Both the position numbers and the translations under genes were made by a program. From assembly GCA_030431975.1 (NCBI GenBank), contig JAUIHP010000013.1, positions 62,001-126,000 on the forward strand: a DNA stretch of 64,000 nucleotides. Direction: 5' to 3'. Origin of the DNA: a bacterium. Its GTDB lineage: Bacteria > Eisenbacteria > RBG-16-71-46 > CAIMUX01. Below, piece by piece: positions 1 to 10,223 of the stretch (within the stretch, counting starts at the first letter, position 1; each line of letters starts with the position of its first letter). Under the pieces are notes generated by a model. It saw nothing but the letters and a program-made list of their open reading frames with translations. It did not search any database and was not told the DNA's origin.

Positions 1-3000
1 CGAGTTGCTCGCTGACTGTCAACGAAACGAAGAACTCGGCGCCACCTTCGGGAACGGCGGCAGAGAGGCCGTTCGTGATCCACCGATCTCCGACCCGAAC
101 GAACGCACCTAGATCCGTGTCATCGATGGCCGCTGCGTCGAAGACTCGGTCTCCTCCGTCCACCCATAGGCGAAGTTCACCGATCTCGCCCGTAGTTTCC
201 TCGCCATTCTCGAGAACAATCCCGTCGAGCACGTCCGACACGTAACCGTTGGCCGGAATCCCGAGTCGCATCGCGAGAGCAGGTCCCTGTCCCGGCCCCA
301 AAGTCAGGGTCGAGTTCGTCCCCACGTCGATCTGAGACGCGACCATACCGTCGACGGAAAGGCGAGCCGCAGACGAGATCGGCCAGTCACCGGTCACAGC
401 CGTAGGACTGTCGAGGACGACACCGACAGGGTCGGATAGACGAACGAAGAGAACGTCACCATCGCGAACACGGTCCGGAGAAACGTCCCCCGCCAGAAAG
501 AGGAAACGGGTTTCACCCGGAGGGACCGACCAGGAGAGATTGCGGAACCGCGCGCGGCCGGACTCGAAAGAGTTCGTTCCAAGCAACCGGTCGGCATCGG
601 GCTCCCAGACTCCGTCGCCGTCGTCTTCGAAGAGAGATAGGACATCAAACGCTTCATCGAGTTGCGAGGTATCGCCCAGACCGATCGATGCGTTGTCGAA
701 GACCAGCTCGTTGATCTGCTTGGTGTCGGCATACGTGTTGGTCGCAAACAGGTGAAGTAGGGCGACACCCTCGTCCCCTGGATGGATCGTGGCGGCGCCG
801 ATTTCACGGGCAGCCAGGGCAACCCGGTCCACGCTCGAAATGATGAGCTCCGTTCCGCTGCTGACGGCGACGTCATTCGGCCCGTCGTTGCCGCTTTCCA
901 TTCCGAGACCAACGTCGGAACCGGTCGGCAGTGAGAGTTCCAACGTCCGGCTTTCCAAAGCGGCGCCCGCGATGTCACCGGTAACGAACAGCCTGCGACC
1001 GCCAACCGGCACGGGCACGGAGAGGCCGGTGATCTCCCAACGGTCCCCTGTGAACAGCATCTGCCCGAGTCGGGTGTCCGTCGTGGCCGCGAATTCACCA
1101 TCGCCATCGTCCGACCAGATCTCGAATCGCTCCAGGTCCGTCGTTGCCGCGCTACCGGCAACCAGAACATCGACCCGGCGCAGTTCATCGGCTTGATAGC
1201 CATTGGCCGGAACCGTGAAGTCGAAGACCACGTTCCGCGTCGTTCCGGCCTCGACACTGGCGGCTTCCAGCGGATGAACCGTGATCTGTGCGGCCGACAT
1301 CCCGTCGACCTCCGCAAAGCCCGGAGGATTGGTCGGGCCGAGCAGGACCATCTCGGGTTCACCGGACCACTCCGTATCCTCGTACTCGAGTTCCAGGTCG
1401 AGAAGGTCACCATCCCGGGCGCCCAGTTGTGCCGCGGCACGCACCGCAAAGGTGAGAGCCCGACCGGGCCGGATATCGAGTTCGAGTTCTCCGAAGTGAA
1501 GGGCTCCGGATTCCGCGATTGCTGTCGCAACGAGGCTCGCCCCACTCTCCTCCGACTGTTGCCAAAGCTCGAAGGGCTGCCAAAGCGACTCCACGACCGC
1601 GTTGTCGGCTTCGCCAAAAGACGTCACGCTGAAGGTCAGTCCTTCCAGCGTCTCTGCCTCTACCGTTCCGTTGGTCCACGTCAGACGAAGTACGGAGATG
1701 GGATCCGCGCCGGGCGCGAGATCGGTCCAGATCTCACTCTGTACATAGACGGCAAGGGCGCCGTTGGGCGGGGCGATCTCGAAAGGCTCGGTCTGCCCCG
1801 TGCTTCGATCGACAGGGCCGTCGTTTCCGCTGGCCACCTGGATGCCGTGCTCGGGTCCTGCGGGAAGCGACAGCTGAATGGTACGGCCCGCCGCAGCGTC
1901 CTCGTCGACATGGGCCTGAACGCGGAAGAACTCGCCGCCTGCCGGAATGGCGAAGTCGAGTCCCGACCAGGTCCACCCTTCCGGTCCCGCCACGCCTTCG
2001 CCCAGGCTGTCGGTCCCATGGAAGAGTTCGAGGGTGATGTCCGTCGAGGTTGCATCACCGACGTTGAGCAAGGTCAACGACTCGAGCACGTCTGCCGCGT
2101 AGCCATTGGAGGGAACGACGAAGCCCAGGACATTGACACCGCTCGTTCCTGCCGGAACGAGAACACCACTCAACGAGGACACTTCGATCTGAGCGGAACT
2201 CATGCCATCGACCGGCACCGGTTCACTCGACGCGAGTGGCCAGTCCCCGTTCACGACGATCTCGGATCCAAAGACCAAAGCCTCCGAGTTCTCGATGTAG
2301 AGCTGCAGACGGTCCGCGTCTTTGGCCAGTGCGGAGGCCGAGGCAAGGACGGAAACATCTACGGAGCTTCCCGGTGGAACCTCGATTCCCAGGTCCGTGA
2401 AGCGCGCGACGCCGTTCTCCACCGTTCGCGAAGACGCGAGCGCACCTGAGCTCGAACCGAGGCCCTCTTCTCCTGCGGGGCGGGCGCCCGATGTCGGGGT
2501 CTCGCCCGGTTCCGAGACGAAGATGTCGAGCATGCCCCAACTGGCATCGAGTTCAGCGGAGGACCCATCGCCTTCGACCAGACTTCGGACTTCGACTTCG
2601 CTGAGAAGGAGCGTATCCGGGCCGGGATAGCTCACGTTGAAACGGAGTACGGTGCGCTCTTCCCCTCCAGGTAGGAACGGGGCAAGGGTCAGATCCATCC
2701 CGGTCACCGTGGCTGTCGGCGTCGCGTCCGGAACCACCGTGTACGTGCCCGACAGAACAACCGCTTCTCCGATCGGGCCGTCGTTGTCACTCTCGTACTG
2801 AAGTCCCAGTCCATCACCGGCCAATTGGAAGGAAAGGGTACTCCCCTCGACCGCATCCGCTCCCACCGACATCAGTCCGTAGATACGAATCCCCGGTGCC
2901 GTGACCGTTTCGGACAGGCCTGACAAGACCCAGGCGCCGTCGGAGAACTCCGGTGAACCCAGAAGAACGTCGCCTTCTGCCGGTAGCTCTCCACCTTGCA

Positions 3001-3660
3001 GCAGAACTCCGGGCGCCCCTCTGTAGACTTCAAACGTGGCCAGCCCCGCAGGGTCGAAGTCACCCTCTGCGGTCAAGCGGATCGACTGCAGGACATCGGC
3101 CTCGTAGCCGTTGGCGGGAGCATCGAAGTCAAAGACGAGGATCTCTTCACCATCGATTTCCAACGGCAGTGTTGCGGGGGAGCGAATCGTCAGTTGGGAC
3201 GGCGAGAAGCCGTCGACGAGGAACGCGCCGGTCGGATCGAGCGGCCACGCGGCTTCGGGAACGGCTCCGCTCGCCATCTCGACCGCGGTCTCGTCTGGGA
3301 GTGAGAGATCCAGCAAATCCGAATCACGGGCAGCCGTCGTTGCACCAGACCAAACACCCAGAACCCGTTCACCGTCCGACGGAATCGAGAGTCCAACGTC
3401 TTCGAAACTTAGCAGCCCGTCTTCGACATTGGCCGATGCGATCGTGGTCTCACCGAGTCGGAGTTCCGCCTCCTGCCAACTGGAGTCGAGTTCCCCGGAC
3501 TTTCCCGGTCCCGTTGTCGCCACGTCGAACGTCAGCCTTTCGAGGGTCTCGTCGAAGGCGGAGGGATTGCTGAAGGAGATGCGAATCATCTCGGTCGGGT
3601 CGGCGCCGGGAAGGATCGTCGTGGCCGTTTGCCCCGCGGTCAGTGTCAGCGCGTCGGCGA
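1..3660 (-). repeat. Four alternating pairs of unnamed ~140-180 residue repeats (A/B) inside the giant protein
   Basis: Type A blocks lie at about 3660-3190, 2730-2190, 1770-1290 and 840-330. They share a PGxxPxxxLRLxxxN core, a DGDxLxL strand, and end WPLxxxxxxxVDGMSxxQI. Type B blocks lie at about 3190-2730, 2190-1770, 1290-840 and 330 to the edge. They share VPANGYxADVLxxIxL and end in a SGNDGP motif followed by a short linker. The A-B order is strictly kept. I do not recognise either as a named domain; both look like beta-sandwich modules. Confidence 0.65.
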
Positions 3661-6600
3661 TCGCAACACTGGTGGCCGCTGCATCGTTGGCGGAGTTTCC
3701 ATCGTCCTGGACCAGGGATGTCAACGCAGCCTCGATCGACGGGGACTCGCCGGCCGAGCCCGCGCCCGCTGCCATCGTCACGGTCAGGGTTGCCAACTCG
3801 TCCGGGTCCAGTTGCGTCACCGCCCACACACCCGTCAAAGGATCGAACGTTCCTTCGGAAGCACTGTGAGACGACCAGCTCAAAGCCGACTCCCAATCAA
3901 GATCGAGAACGATCCCGGTGCCCGGGCTTTCCCCAACGTTCTGCAGCGAAACGGTGACCTGAGTCTCTTCACCTTCCTTGATCAGGCTCGGCGCCGCCGC
4001 GACACCCACGGAGAGGTCGACATCGACCAGGACCGATCCCGAAACGTTCTCGCTGTCGTTCCCAGTCTCCGGGTCTACCTGATCAAATGGAAGAGCAACC
4101 GCTTCATGACTCCACGAACCTGCGCTCCCGAGCGGAGCGTTCACGAAGAGCGTCAGCGTCTCGGATTCACCGACGTCAAGCGACCCGACCGACCACACGT
4201 CCGACCCGCCGTCATACGTTCCCTTGGACGGACTGACTTCGAGCAGGTCGAGTCGGTCAGGGAAGTACTCCTGAATCGCAACTCCCGTGGCCTCACTCGG
4301 ACCTTCGTTCTCGACCACAACGGTTAGCGTCGCCGCGCCGCCCTCGTAGATCTGGGCAGGAACGGCCGCCACGTTGACGGAGAGGTCCGCACTCACGGTT
4401 CCGACTTCGGCCGAAGCCGTATCGTTGCGGCTGTCGGGATCCGCGGGCGTCGAGTTCGTCCGTCTGGCCTGGTTGGTGACGGTCTCTGTCGAGATCACTT
4501 CGGCGACAATCGTCAGCGTCTCTGAGTCGTCCGCAGCCAGTGACGCGATGTCCCAGTTGCCGGAGGTCGGCGAGTAGCTACCCGTCGTCACGTCGTGCGA
4601 CTGATAGTCGAGTCCCGCCGGCAGAAGGTCGCGGATGCGAATGTCCTGCGACACGTCGGGGCCTTCGTTGGTCACGACGATCTCGAACTCGACGGGATTT
4701 CCGGGAGCAACGATGGACTCACTCGCCGTCTTGGTGACGGCGATGTCCGCGCCCAGGACGTGAACTCCATCGGAAGAGGAATTGTTCTCTCCGGCGACAT
4801 CGGGAGGAACGCCGGCCGTCGTCGTGGCCGTCATCGAGAAGTCCTCGCCCGCGGCTGCGGCCTTCGCTTCCAGAACAAGGTTCAACGTGGTGTTCTCGCC
4901 CACCGCCAGGTCACCCAGGATCCAGCGGTTGGTCAACGGGTCAAAGGAGCCTTGTGCCGCATCGACGGAGAGGAGGTCGAAGTCTCGAGGTGTCGTCACC
5001 TTGACGGTGACCCCGGATGCACTATCCGGTCCCTGATTCGAGACCGTCGTCGTGAAGGAGATGGATTCGCCGACAGCGATGCTTTGCGGCTCGACGAAGA
5101 CCGAAGTGGTCAGATCGCAACTGCGAACCGTGACCTCGGCACTGGCCTGAAGAAACTCCGTGGAGCCGCCGTCGTTGTCGATGTCCAGCGCCGTCGCGGT
5201 GTTGAGAAAGCTGACTCCGGCGGTACCCGCATTGACCTTGGCGTTGAGGTACAACTGGATCGTCTCGCCGGGCTCGAGGCCGTTGGTCAACCAGATGCCC
5301 GTCCCCGGGTCGTAGGAGGAAGACGATCCATCCGTCAGCGTCGTACGCTCAATGGTGTGACTCGAGTAGGTCACCTCGTTGGGTAGTTGATCCTCGATCG
5401 AGAACGAAGAGAAGCTCTGGTTGGATCCGTTCTGGAACTCGACCACGTACTGAATCAGGTCATCGGGGTTCGGGCTCGCATTGTCGACCGATTTGCTCAG
5501 GACTAAGTTGACTTCCTGGACCGCGACCGTGACCGAGCTCGACTCCTGCCCGGGGTTGGGATCCGCCGTCGTGACGGCAGAGACCTCGGCACCATGTTCG
5601 CGGTCGCCGTCTTCTGCGTCGGTAGAAACCTGATAGGACATATCAAGTGTGGCCGAAGAGGTCGCAGGAAGTCCCGCGATGGTCCACACGCCGTCAGCGT
5701 AGGTGCCGAGCTGAGGAATCGCACTGAGCAGATCGAAGTCAGCCGGAGATGTGAGGTCGACTTCGATGCCCTCGGCAGCATCCGGCCCCGCATTCGTGAC
5801 CTTGACCTCGATGGCCACCGTGTCTCCCGGCTCCACGCTTCCTGGGGTCGCGACTTGAGCTATGGCCAGGTCCGCACCAAGAACTGTAACTTCTGCGGTG
5901 CCCGAGTCGTTGTCCGGATTCGGGTCCGGCAAGTCCGAGGTGGAGACGGATGCGGTGTTGGAGATCGTTGATCCCGCCGTTCCTGCGACCGGAGCTACAT
6001 TCAAAACCAATGAGAGTCGTTCCCCGGCGTCGACGTTCCCCACCTCCCAGGATGTACCGTCATAAGAGCCCCGCTCCGGTTCCTGGGAGTTCAACGTCAA
6101 CTCTTCCGGGAAGATGTCCTCAACCCGGACGCCGGTCGCATCATCGGGACCCTGATTCTCCACGTTGACGTAGAGCTTGAACGGCTCTCCCTCATCCACC
6201 TGGGCGAGGTTAAAGTTAGTCGTAACCTCCAGGTCGGCTTCCGGAGGCAAGACGATGGTGACAGCGACCGAGTCCGCGTCGTTCGATCCGTCCGGATCCG
6301 GAAGTCCGCCGCTTGTCACTCTGGCACCAAGATTTGCGGTTGTTCCGGCGCTTCCGCTCAGAGCCTGCAACGTTAGACTGAGAGCCTGGGTGCCTCCGTC
6401 GGCCGGAACCTCACCAAGGCTCCAAGCGCCCGTGCCGGAATCGAAGCTCCCGTTCGTAGCAGAGTGGGAAACATAGTCAAGCTCGGGAGGGTAGAACACC
6501 GCGAGTTCCGCAGAGGTGTCGTCGGGACCCAAGTTGGAAACACTGACGTCGACGATCGTCGTCGTGTTCTCAGGAAGGACCGCAGGATCGACGGCGACCC

Positions 6601-7597
6601 CCACCGCAAGGTCGGCTTCCGGCTCCGAGAAGTTCTCTGCAAACGCGATCGAGTAGTAGTAGTAGAAGTTGCGGTTGACTTCATTCTTGGTTCCGACGCC
6701 AAATCCACCTTCCCCCAAAGATGTGATTCGGTCCCCCATCGGTGCGTTCTCGTCGTCAAATGGAAAACTGACGTCACCAAGCTGGGAATGGCCTCGAAAA
6801 ACGCCATCGTACGCGCCCGAAGAACGAATCAAGACGAAGTCGGGATCAAGCGACTGACCAACTGTTCTCGGCGATCCTGAACCCCAGTATCCGCTAAGTT
6901 GGACCTCGTCCGCCACCTCCGCCAATGCCAGATAGTAGTAGGCCTCGCCTGACTTATTTACCCGGTCGTCGTCTCCAACCTCAAATCCGTCCGACTCCAG
7001 ATCCTGGATCGAACTCCACAAGTTGCCTCCCTGTCCGAAACGGTAAGATATCGACCCGGCCATCCACGCGTGTTTCATAGTCGATTCCCGACCCTCCTCG
7101 GGAAACACGGCGACGTAGTCGGGCGAAAATCCGAGGCCAGTGATCGACTGGTCCGAACCGGTGCCCGTGTACTGGCCGTATTGAGAAGTGGACTCCTCAG
7201 TCTGTACAGCAACCCAATAGAACTGCACACCTTGCTGGTTGACCTCGTCTCGGTCTCCGACTCGGAATCCCTGACCGACCAACGCACGAATCATTCTGTC
7301 GTCCAGGGAGTCACTGCCACCGAGTCGTTTGCTCATGCCATCCGGCATGCTGTCGATACGGATGACTGGATACTCACTTTGTGTCGACTTGACCAGGACG
7401 AAGCTAGGTTTGAACCCAGGGTCAGAGATGAGGCGGTTGGAGGACTCATCACCTATGTACGTTCCTGAAGCCACCCGCTGAGTTGCGCTGGAAACGGTGG
7501 CGCAAAGAGCGCAGCAAAGAGCCGCAGTCAGCAGCGCAATCACAACACGGGGGCGGCTCTCTCGGGCCGGGCGCCCAGGGGCGAAGCGCCGAGGCAA
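1..7597 (-). CDS. Giant secreted repeat protein with DUF11 domains (5' part; runs off left edge)
   Basis: A single minus-strand frame stays open from about 7600 to base 1, so at least 2,500 residues are present and the C-terminus is outside the window. No in-frame ATG precedes the hydrophobic signal segment (core VVIALLTAALCCALC). TTG at 7597 gives an Arg-rich n-region and is chosen; GTG at 7543 is the alternative; neither has a good Shine-Dalgarno. After the signal come three ~90-residue repeats (about 7480-6620) with GFxPxxVxV at the start and VGxxxxVNxxG near the end, resembling DUF7483. Eight DUF11/CARDB-like beta-sandwich repeats follow (about 6620-3660), with the usual (G/E)ADLxV openings and VxNxGPD cores. 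The rest is four pairs of two unfamiliar repeats. Such architectures are typical of surface adhesins or stalk-like proteins; that role is inferred. It is monocistronic as far as visible. Confidence 0.85.
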   Translation of the reverse strand, partial: MPRRFAPGRPARESRPRVVIALLTAALCCALCATVSSATQRVASGTYIGDESSNRLISDPGFKPSFVLVKSTQSEYPVIRIDSMPDGMSKRLGGSDSLDDRMIRALVGQGFRVGDRDEVNQQGVQFYWVAVQTEESTSQYGQYTGTGSDQSITGLGFSPDYVAVFPEEGRESTMKHAWMAGSISYRFGQGGNLWSSIQDLESDGFEVGDDDRVNKSGEAYYYLALAEVADEVQLSGYWGSGSPRTVGQSLDPDFVLIRSSGAYDGVFRGHSQLGDVSFPFDDENAPMGDRITSLGEGGFGVGTKNEVNRNFYYYYSIAFAENFSEPEADLAVGVAVDPAVLPENTTTIVDVSVSNLGPDDTSAELAVFYPPELDYVSHSATNGSFDSGTGAWSLGEVPADGGTQALSLTLQALSGSAGTTANLGARVTSGGLPDPDGSNDADSVAVTIVLPPEADLEVTTNFNLAQVDEGEPFKLYVNVENQGPDDATGVRVEDIFPEELTLNSQEPERGSYDGTSWEVGNVDAGERLSLVLNVAPVAGTAGSTISNTASVSTSDLPDPNPDNDSGTAEVTVLGADLAIAQVATPGSVEPGDTVAIEVKVTNAGPDAAEGIEVDLTSPADFDLLSAIPQLGTYADGVWTIAGLPATSSATLDMSYQVSTDAEDGDREHGAEVSAVTTADPNPGQESSSVTVAVQEVNLVLSKSVDNASPNPDDLIQYVVEFQNGSNQSFSSFSIEDQLPNEVTYSSHTIERTTLTDGSSSSYDPGTGIWLTNGLEPGETIQLYLNAKVNAGTAGVSFLNTATALDIDNDGGSTEFLQASAEVTVRSCDLTTSVFVEPQSIAVGESISFTTTVSNQGPDSASGVTVKVTTPRDFDLLSVDAAQGSFDPLTNRWILGDLAVGENTTLNLVLEAKAAAAGEDFSMTATTTAGVPPDVAGENNSSSDGVHVLGADIAVTKTASESIVAPGNPVEFEIVVTNEGPDVSQDIRIRDLLPAGLDYQSHDVTTGSYSPTSGNWDIASLAADDSETLTIVAEVISTETVTNQARRTNSTPADPDSRNDTASAEVGTVSADLSVNVAAVPAQIYEGGAATLTVVVENEGPSEATGVAIQEYFPDRLDLLEVSPSKGTYDGGSDVWSVGSLDVGESETLTLFVNAPLGSAGSWSHEAVALPFDQVDPETGNDSENVSGSVLVDVDLSVGVAAAPSLIKEGEETQVTVSLQNVGESPGTGIVLDLDWESALSWSSHSASEGTFDPLTGVWAVTQLDPDELATLTVTMAAGAGSAGESPSIEAALTSLVQDDGNSANDAAATSVAIADALTLTAGQTATTILPGADPTEMIRISFSNPSAFDETLERLTFDVATTGPGKSGELDSSWQEAELRLGETTIASANVEDGLLSFEDVGLSIPSDGERVLGVWSGATTAARDSDLLDLSLPDETAVEMASGAVPEAAWPLDPTGAFLVDGFSPSQLTIRSPATLPLEIDGEEILVFDFDAPANGYEADVLQSIRLTAEGDFDPAGLATFEVYRGAPGVLLQGGELPAEGDVLLGSPEFSDGAWVLSGLSETVTAPGIRIYGLMSVGADAVEGSTLSFQLAGDGLGLQYESDNDGPIGEAVVLSGTYTVVPDATPTATVTGMDLTLAPFLPGGEERTVLRFNVSYPGPDTLLLSEVEVRSLVEGDGSSAELDASWGMLDIFVSEPGETPTSGARPAGEEGLGSSSGALASSRTVENGVARFTDLGIEVPPGSSVDVSVLASASALAKDADRLQLYIENSEALVFGSEIVVNGDWPLASSEPVPVDGMSSAQIEVSSLSGVLVPAGTSGVNVLGFVVPSNGYAADVLESLTLLNVGDATSTDITLELFHGTDSLGEGVAGPEGWTWSGLDFAIPAGGEFFRVQAHVDEDAAAGRTIQLSLPAGPEHGIQVASGNDGPVDRSTGQTEPFEIAPPNGALAVYVQSEIWTDLAPGADPISVLRLTWTNGTVEAETLEGLTFSVTSFGEADNAVVESLWQPFELWQQSEESGASLVATAIAESGALHFGELELDIRPGRALTFAVRAAAQLGARDGDLLDLELEYEDTEWSGEPEMVLLGPTNPPGFAEVDGMSAAQITVHPLEAASVEAGTTRNVVFDFTVPANGYQADELRRVDVLVAGSAATTDLERFEIWSDDGDGEFAATTDTRLGQMLFTGDRWEITGLSVPVPVGGRRLFVTGDIAGAALESRTLELSLPTGSDVGLGMESGNDGPNDVAVSSGTELIISSVDRVALAAREIGAATIHPGDEGVALLHLFATNTYADTKQINELVFDNASIGLGDTSQLDEAFDVLSLFEDDGDGVWEPDADRLLGTNSFESGRARFRNLSWSVPPGETRFLFLAGDVSPDRVRDGDVLFVRLSDPVGVVLDSPTAVTGDWPISSAARLSVDGMVASQIDVGTNSTLTLGPGQGPALAMRLGIPANGYVSDVLDGIVLENGEETTGEIGELRLWVDGGDRVFDAAAIDDTDLGAFVRVGDRWITNGLSAAVPEGGAEFFVSLTVSEQL

Positions 7598-7817
7598 GGC
7601 TGTCGAGTTGACATCCTGAGAAGTGGCACGCAGATATGACAGGCGACTTACGAGCAAGAGAACCCCAAATGCGGCACAAAAGGACGACGTATTCGCCCCG
7701 CAGAGAGAGGGACTGATGAGAAGTTCGGCCCGGGAATCCAACTAATTTAGTGGCGTTAGCCGACGGCTGGCCGACAGGGAAAGTTTTGCCGCCGGACGTG
7801 GCCGGGATCGGCCGTCG

Positions 7818-8294
7818 TCAAAGATCCGGCCACTCGACAAGGTCGAATGTGGCCCATTTCGAAGTCAGTTCCACGCGAGCCACGGAGACGGGCAAGTGGA
7901 AGCGGCGGCGGCCTGCGCTGCCTGGATTGAGGTAGACGATCCCGTCCCGATGTTCGAAGTGCGGCTTGTGACTGTGACCAAAGATGACGATGTCGACGCC
8001 CGACTCCTCCGGGTCGATCGACAGGTCAGCACGATCATGAACCATATGGATGTTCCAGCCGCAGACGTTCAGATCCAGGGTATGCGGAAGCAGGTCCGCC
8101 CAGGAACCGTGGTCGCAGTTGCCCCTGACCGCCTGAACGGGAGTGAGTCGCCCCAACTCATCGAGCACGGCCTGTGAGCAGACATCTCCGATGTGGAGGA
8201 TCAGGTCACTCCCGGAGAGTTCGTCCAGGACTTCCGGGCGAAGAAGGTCATGCGTGTCGGAAATCACACCGACTCGAAATCTGGCGTCACTCAC
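7818..8294 (-). CDS. YfcE/MJ0936-type metallophosphodiesterase
   Basis: This 158-residue protein belongs to the small calcineurin-like phosphoesterases that hydrolyse phosphodiesters with a two-metal centre. The motifs appear in order: GVISDTHD near residue 10, HIGD near 35, GNCD near 58 (usually GNxD/H), VHD near 84 where the family usually has THG(H/D), GHSHKP near 106 and NPGS near 122. Length is normal for the family. The third metal motif, VHDRADL rather than THGH, is unusual, but a histidine is kept. It is a single gene, separated from the giant gene and from the divergently read oxidoreductase. The physiological substrate is not predictable from sequence. Confidence 0.9.
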   Translation of the reverse strand: MSDARFRVGVISDTHDLLRPEVLDELSGSDLILHIGDVCSQAVLDELGRLTPVQAVRGNCDHGSWADLLPHTLDLNVCGWNIHMVHDRADLSIDPEESGVDIVIFGHSHKPHFEHRDGIVYLNPGSAGRRRFHLPVSVARVELTSKWATFDLVEWPDL

Positions 8295-8496
8295 GCAGTA
8301 TCTCCCTCGTTCACCGGCACTCCGGTCGGACTTCCGTAACCCGTAGTCCCCGTCGTCATCTCATTTCCTGAGTATTCCCCAGGATTCGGGATCGCTGCAA
8401 AGGCGACTGGCGGCGATACTCGGCCCATACACGGTCCGTGCTCGGCCGGTACTCGGCCGGTACTTCACAGGACCCTCACCCTCACAGGAAGTCAGG

Positions 8497-9588
8497 ATGG
8501 AGCCCAAACTCTTTCAACGGTGGATCCACGGACGACTCTCTCTCCGCAACCGCGTCGTCATGGCTCCCATGACGCGCCGCATGGCGGATGAGGGCGGGCT
8601 CGCCAGCGCCGAGTCCGCAGACTACTATGCACGCCGAGCCGAAAACGAAGTCGGCCTGATCATCAGCGAAGGGACCGCCATCGACGAGACTCACTCGTTC
8701 GATACGCCGACGGTACCCCGAATCGCGACTCCCGCACAGTGGGAGGCCTGGAAGCGCGTCGTCGACAAGGTTCACGCGGCCGGCAGCGCCTTCGCTCCGC
8801 AGATCTGGCACACCGGACGGCTGGCCCAGGATCCGATCGGCCCGAGTGCCGCGCCTGGACTCAAGCGTGCCGACGGGACGACCCGCCCGGACATCAAAGA
8901 GATGGACGCCGCAGACTTCACCCAGGTCATGGATGCCTACCGTCGCGCGGCCCGCGGCTCGGTCGAAATCGGATCGGACGCCGTCGAGATCCACGGAGCG
9001 CACGGCTACCTCCTCGACTCGTTCCTCAGTCCCGTGAACAACCAGCGATCGGATGAGTACGGCGGTTCGACCGAAGCCCGCATGCGCTTTCCTCTGGAAG
9101 TCACGCGCGCCGTGCGCGAAGAAGTCGGGCCTGGCTTCCCCATCATCTACCGGTTCAGTCAGTGGAAGATGGACGACTATCGGGAGCTCAAGTTCCGCAC
9201 TTCCGAAGAACTCGGCGTTTGGGTCCACGCATTGAAGGACGCCGGCGTCGACATTCTGCATGTCAGCACACGTGACGCCACCGATCCGGGATTCGAGGAC
9301 GAAGGTCCGATGACCCTGGCCGGCTGGTCGCGCAAACTTTCAGGGCTTCCAACCATCGCCGTAGGGAAGGTCTCCGTGACTCTGGGAATGGACGAGGCCT
9401 ACGGCGAAACGAAGGATCGCATCGTCGATCCACAGCCTTGGATCGATCTTGTCGAAAGGGACGAAGTCGACCTGTTGGCCGTCGGCCGTGCGCTCATCGC
9501 CAATCCGGACTGGGTGCCCAAGGTCCGTTCCGGCAACTGGTCCGAGCTGGCAACATTCGACAAATCGCAGCTGCAGGAGCTTCACTAA
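8497..9588 (+). CDS. NADH:flavin oxidoreductase / Old Yellow Enzyme family
   Basis: A 363-residue TIM-barrel FMN enzyme of the OYE family, which reduces activated C=C bonds of enones with NAD(P)H. The FMN and catalytic signatures are visible: NRVVMAPMTR near residue 19, EVGLIISEGT near 50, the substrate-binding histidine region IHGAHGYLLDSFLSPVNN at about 167-184 with SDEYGGS following, and the C-terminal FMN phosphate loop VDLLAVGRALIANPDW. The ATG at 8497 follows a good ribosome site (AGGAAG). It reads convergently with the DinB-like gene. The 60 bases upstream contain a short tandem duplication of CTCGGCCGGTA. It is probably cytoplasmic and monocistronic. Confidence 0.93.
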   Translation: MEPKLFQRWIHGRLSLRNRVVMAPMTRRMADEGGLASAESADYYARRAENEVGLIISEGTAIDETHSFDTPTVPRIATPAQWEAWKRVVDKVHAAGSAFAPQIWHTGRLAQDPIGPSAAPGLKRADGTTRPDIKEMDAADFTQVMDAYRRAARGSVEIGSDAVEIHGAHGYLLDSFLSPVNNQRSDEYGGSTEARMRFPLEVTRAVREEVGPGFPIIYRFSQWKMDDYRELKFRTSEELGVWVHALKDAGVDILHVSTRDATDPGFEDEGPMTLAGWSRKLSGLPTIAVGKVSVTLGMDEAYGETKDRIVDPQPWIDLVERDEVDLLAVGRALIANPDWVPKVRSGNWSELATFDKSQLQELH

Positions 9589-9630
9589 CGGTCTGATGCA
9601 CGTGAATTCCGGCCCTTCTGCCGGGCGTTA
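9587..9630. terminator. Hairpin between convergent genes
   Basis: CCGGC (9609-9613) and GCCGG (9620-9624) flank a 6-base loop, with outer arms TAACG (9587-9591) and CGTTA (9626-9630). It lies exactly between two convergent stop codons, so it could serve both strands. There is no T-run. Confidence 0.45.
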
Positions 9631-10146
9631 CCACTCCCCTGCATAAAGGGTGGAGTAGTCACCGAACTCCGTCGGTATCGACTCGAAACGCAGCCGGAGA
9701 ATCTGTCGCAGATGCAACAGATCGTGAGCGACCCAGGAACTCAGGAAGTCGCCCGCACGAATCTTTCCCCACGGCATAGGGTGATCGTTCTCATACCGAG
9801 GTTCGGACTCGGTGGCTGCGAGCTCTCTGAGCTGACGCAAAGAGTCTTGTCGCTCTGACCACCACGCCGCCAAGGTCTCCTCGAAATCGCGCCCGGCATA
9901 GTTCCGACTCTTCGGCCATCCCTCCGGATCGATCGGAGCCCATTCCCGGCTCGGGTCTTCGATGAGTGCAAAGAACCGGGCACGGAAATCGTCCCGTTCC
10001 TCGTCCAGCAGGTGGCAGACGACCTCGTGAACCGACCAGACCTCCGGCTTCGGCTTCCAATGGAGGGTCTCTTCGGACATGGCCTCCACGAGCGCGTGGA
10101 TCGACTTGCCGGAAGCCTCCAGTCTCTCAATTGCGGATTCGAGCAT
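9628..10146 (-). CDS. DinB-like four-helix-bundle protein
   Basis: A 172-residue protein of the DinB/YfiT-like superfamily: four-helix bundles with a metal site built from three histidines. Candidate ligands are the His of VCHLLDEE near residue 45 and the two in AHDLLHLRQ near residue 145. The frame is open further upstream, but ATG at 10146 is preferred because TAGGAGTGG lies just upstream and the family starts there (LESAIERLEAS). In this superfamily characterised members are thiol-dependent transferases; no specific substrate can be assigned. Divergent from the glycosyltransferase gene. Confidence 0.85.
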   Translation of the reverse strand: MLESAIERLEASGKSIHALVEAMSEETLHWKPKPEVWSVHEVVCHLLDEERDDFRARFFALIEDPSREWAPIDPEGWPKSRNYAGRDFEETLAAWWSERQDSLRQLRELAATESEPRYENDHPMPWGKIRAGDFLSSWVAHDLLHLRQILRLRFESIPTEFGDYSTLYAGEW

Positions 10147-10214
10147 GGGAACTCCACTCCTATGGTTACTCTCGGGCTCGTTTCGTCTCAAAGGACCCGG
10201 CCGGAGAGCCTTTC

Positions 10215-10223
10215 TGCTAAAAT
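10215..10223 (+). promoter_or_regulatory. Extended -10 promoter element for the GT4 gene
   Basis: TGCTAAAAT matches the extended -10 pattern TGnTAnAAT and sits about 100 bases before the glycosyltransferase start. No clear -35 is seen. Similar elements occur at 12859, 30991 and 54044. Confidence 0.4.

Noticed and set aside
1193-5386. Long plus-strand open frames (for example 1193-2449 and 4595-5386)
   Set aside because: They lie antisense to the giant DUF11 gene. The minus frame gives continuous recognisable repeats, while these give Arg-rich sequence with no domain.
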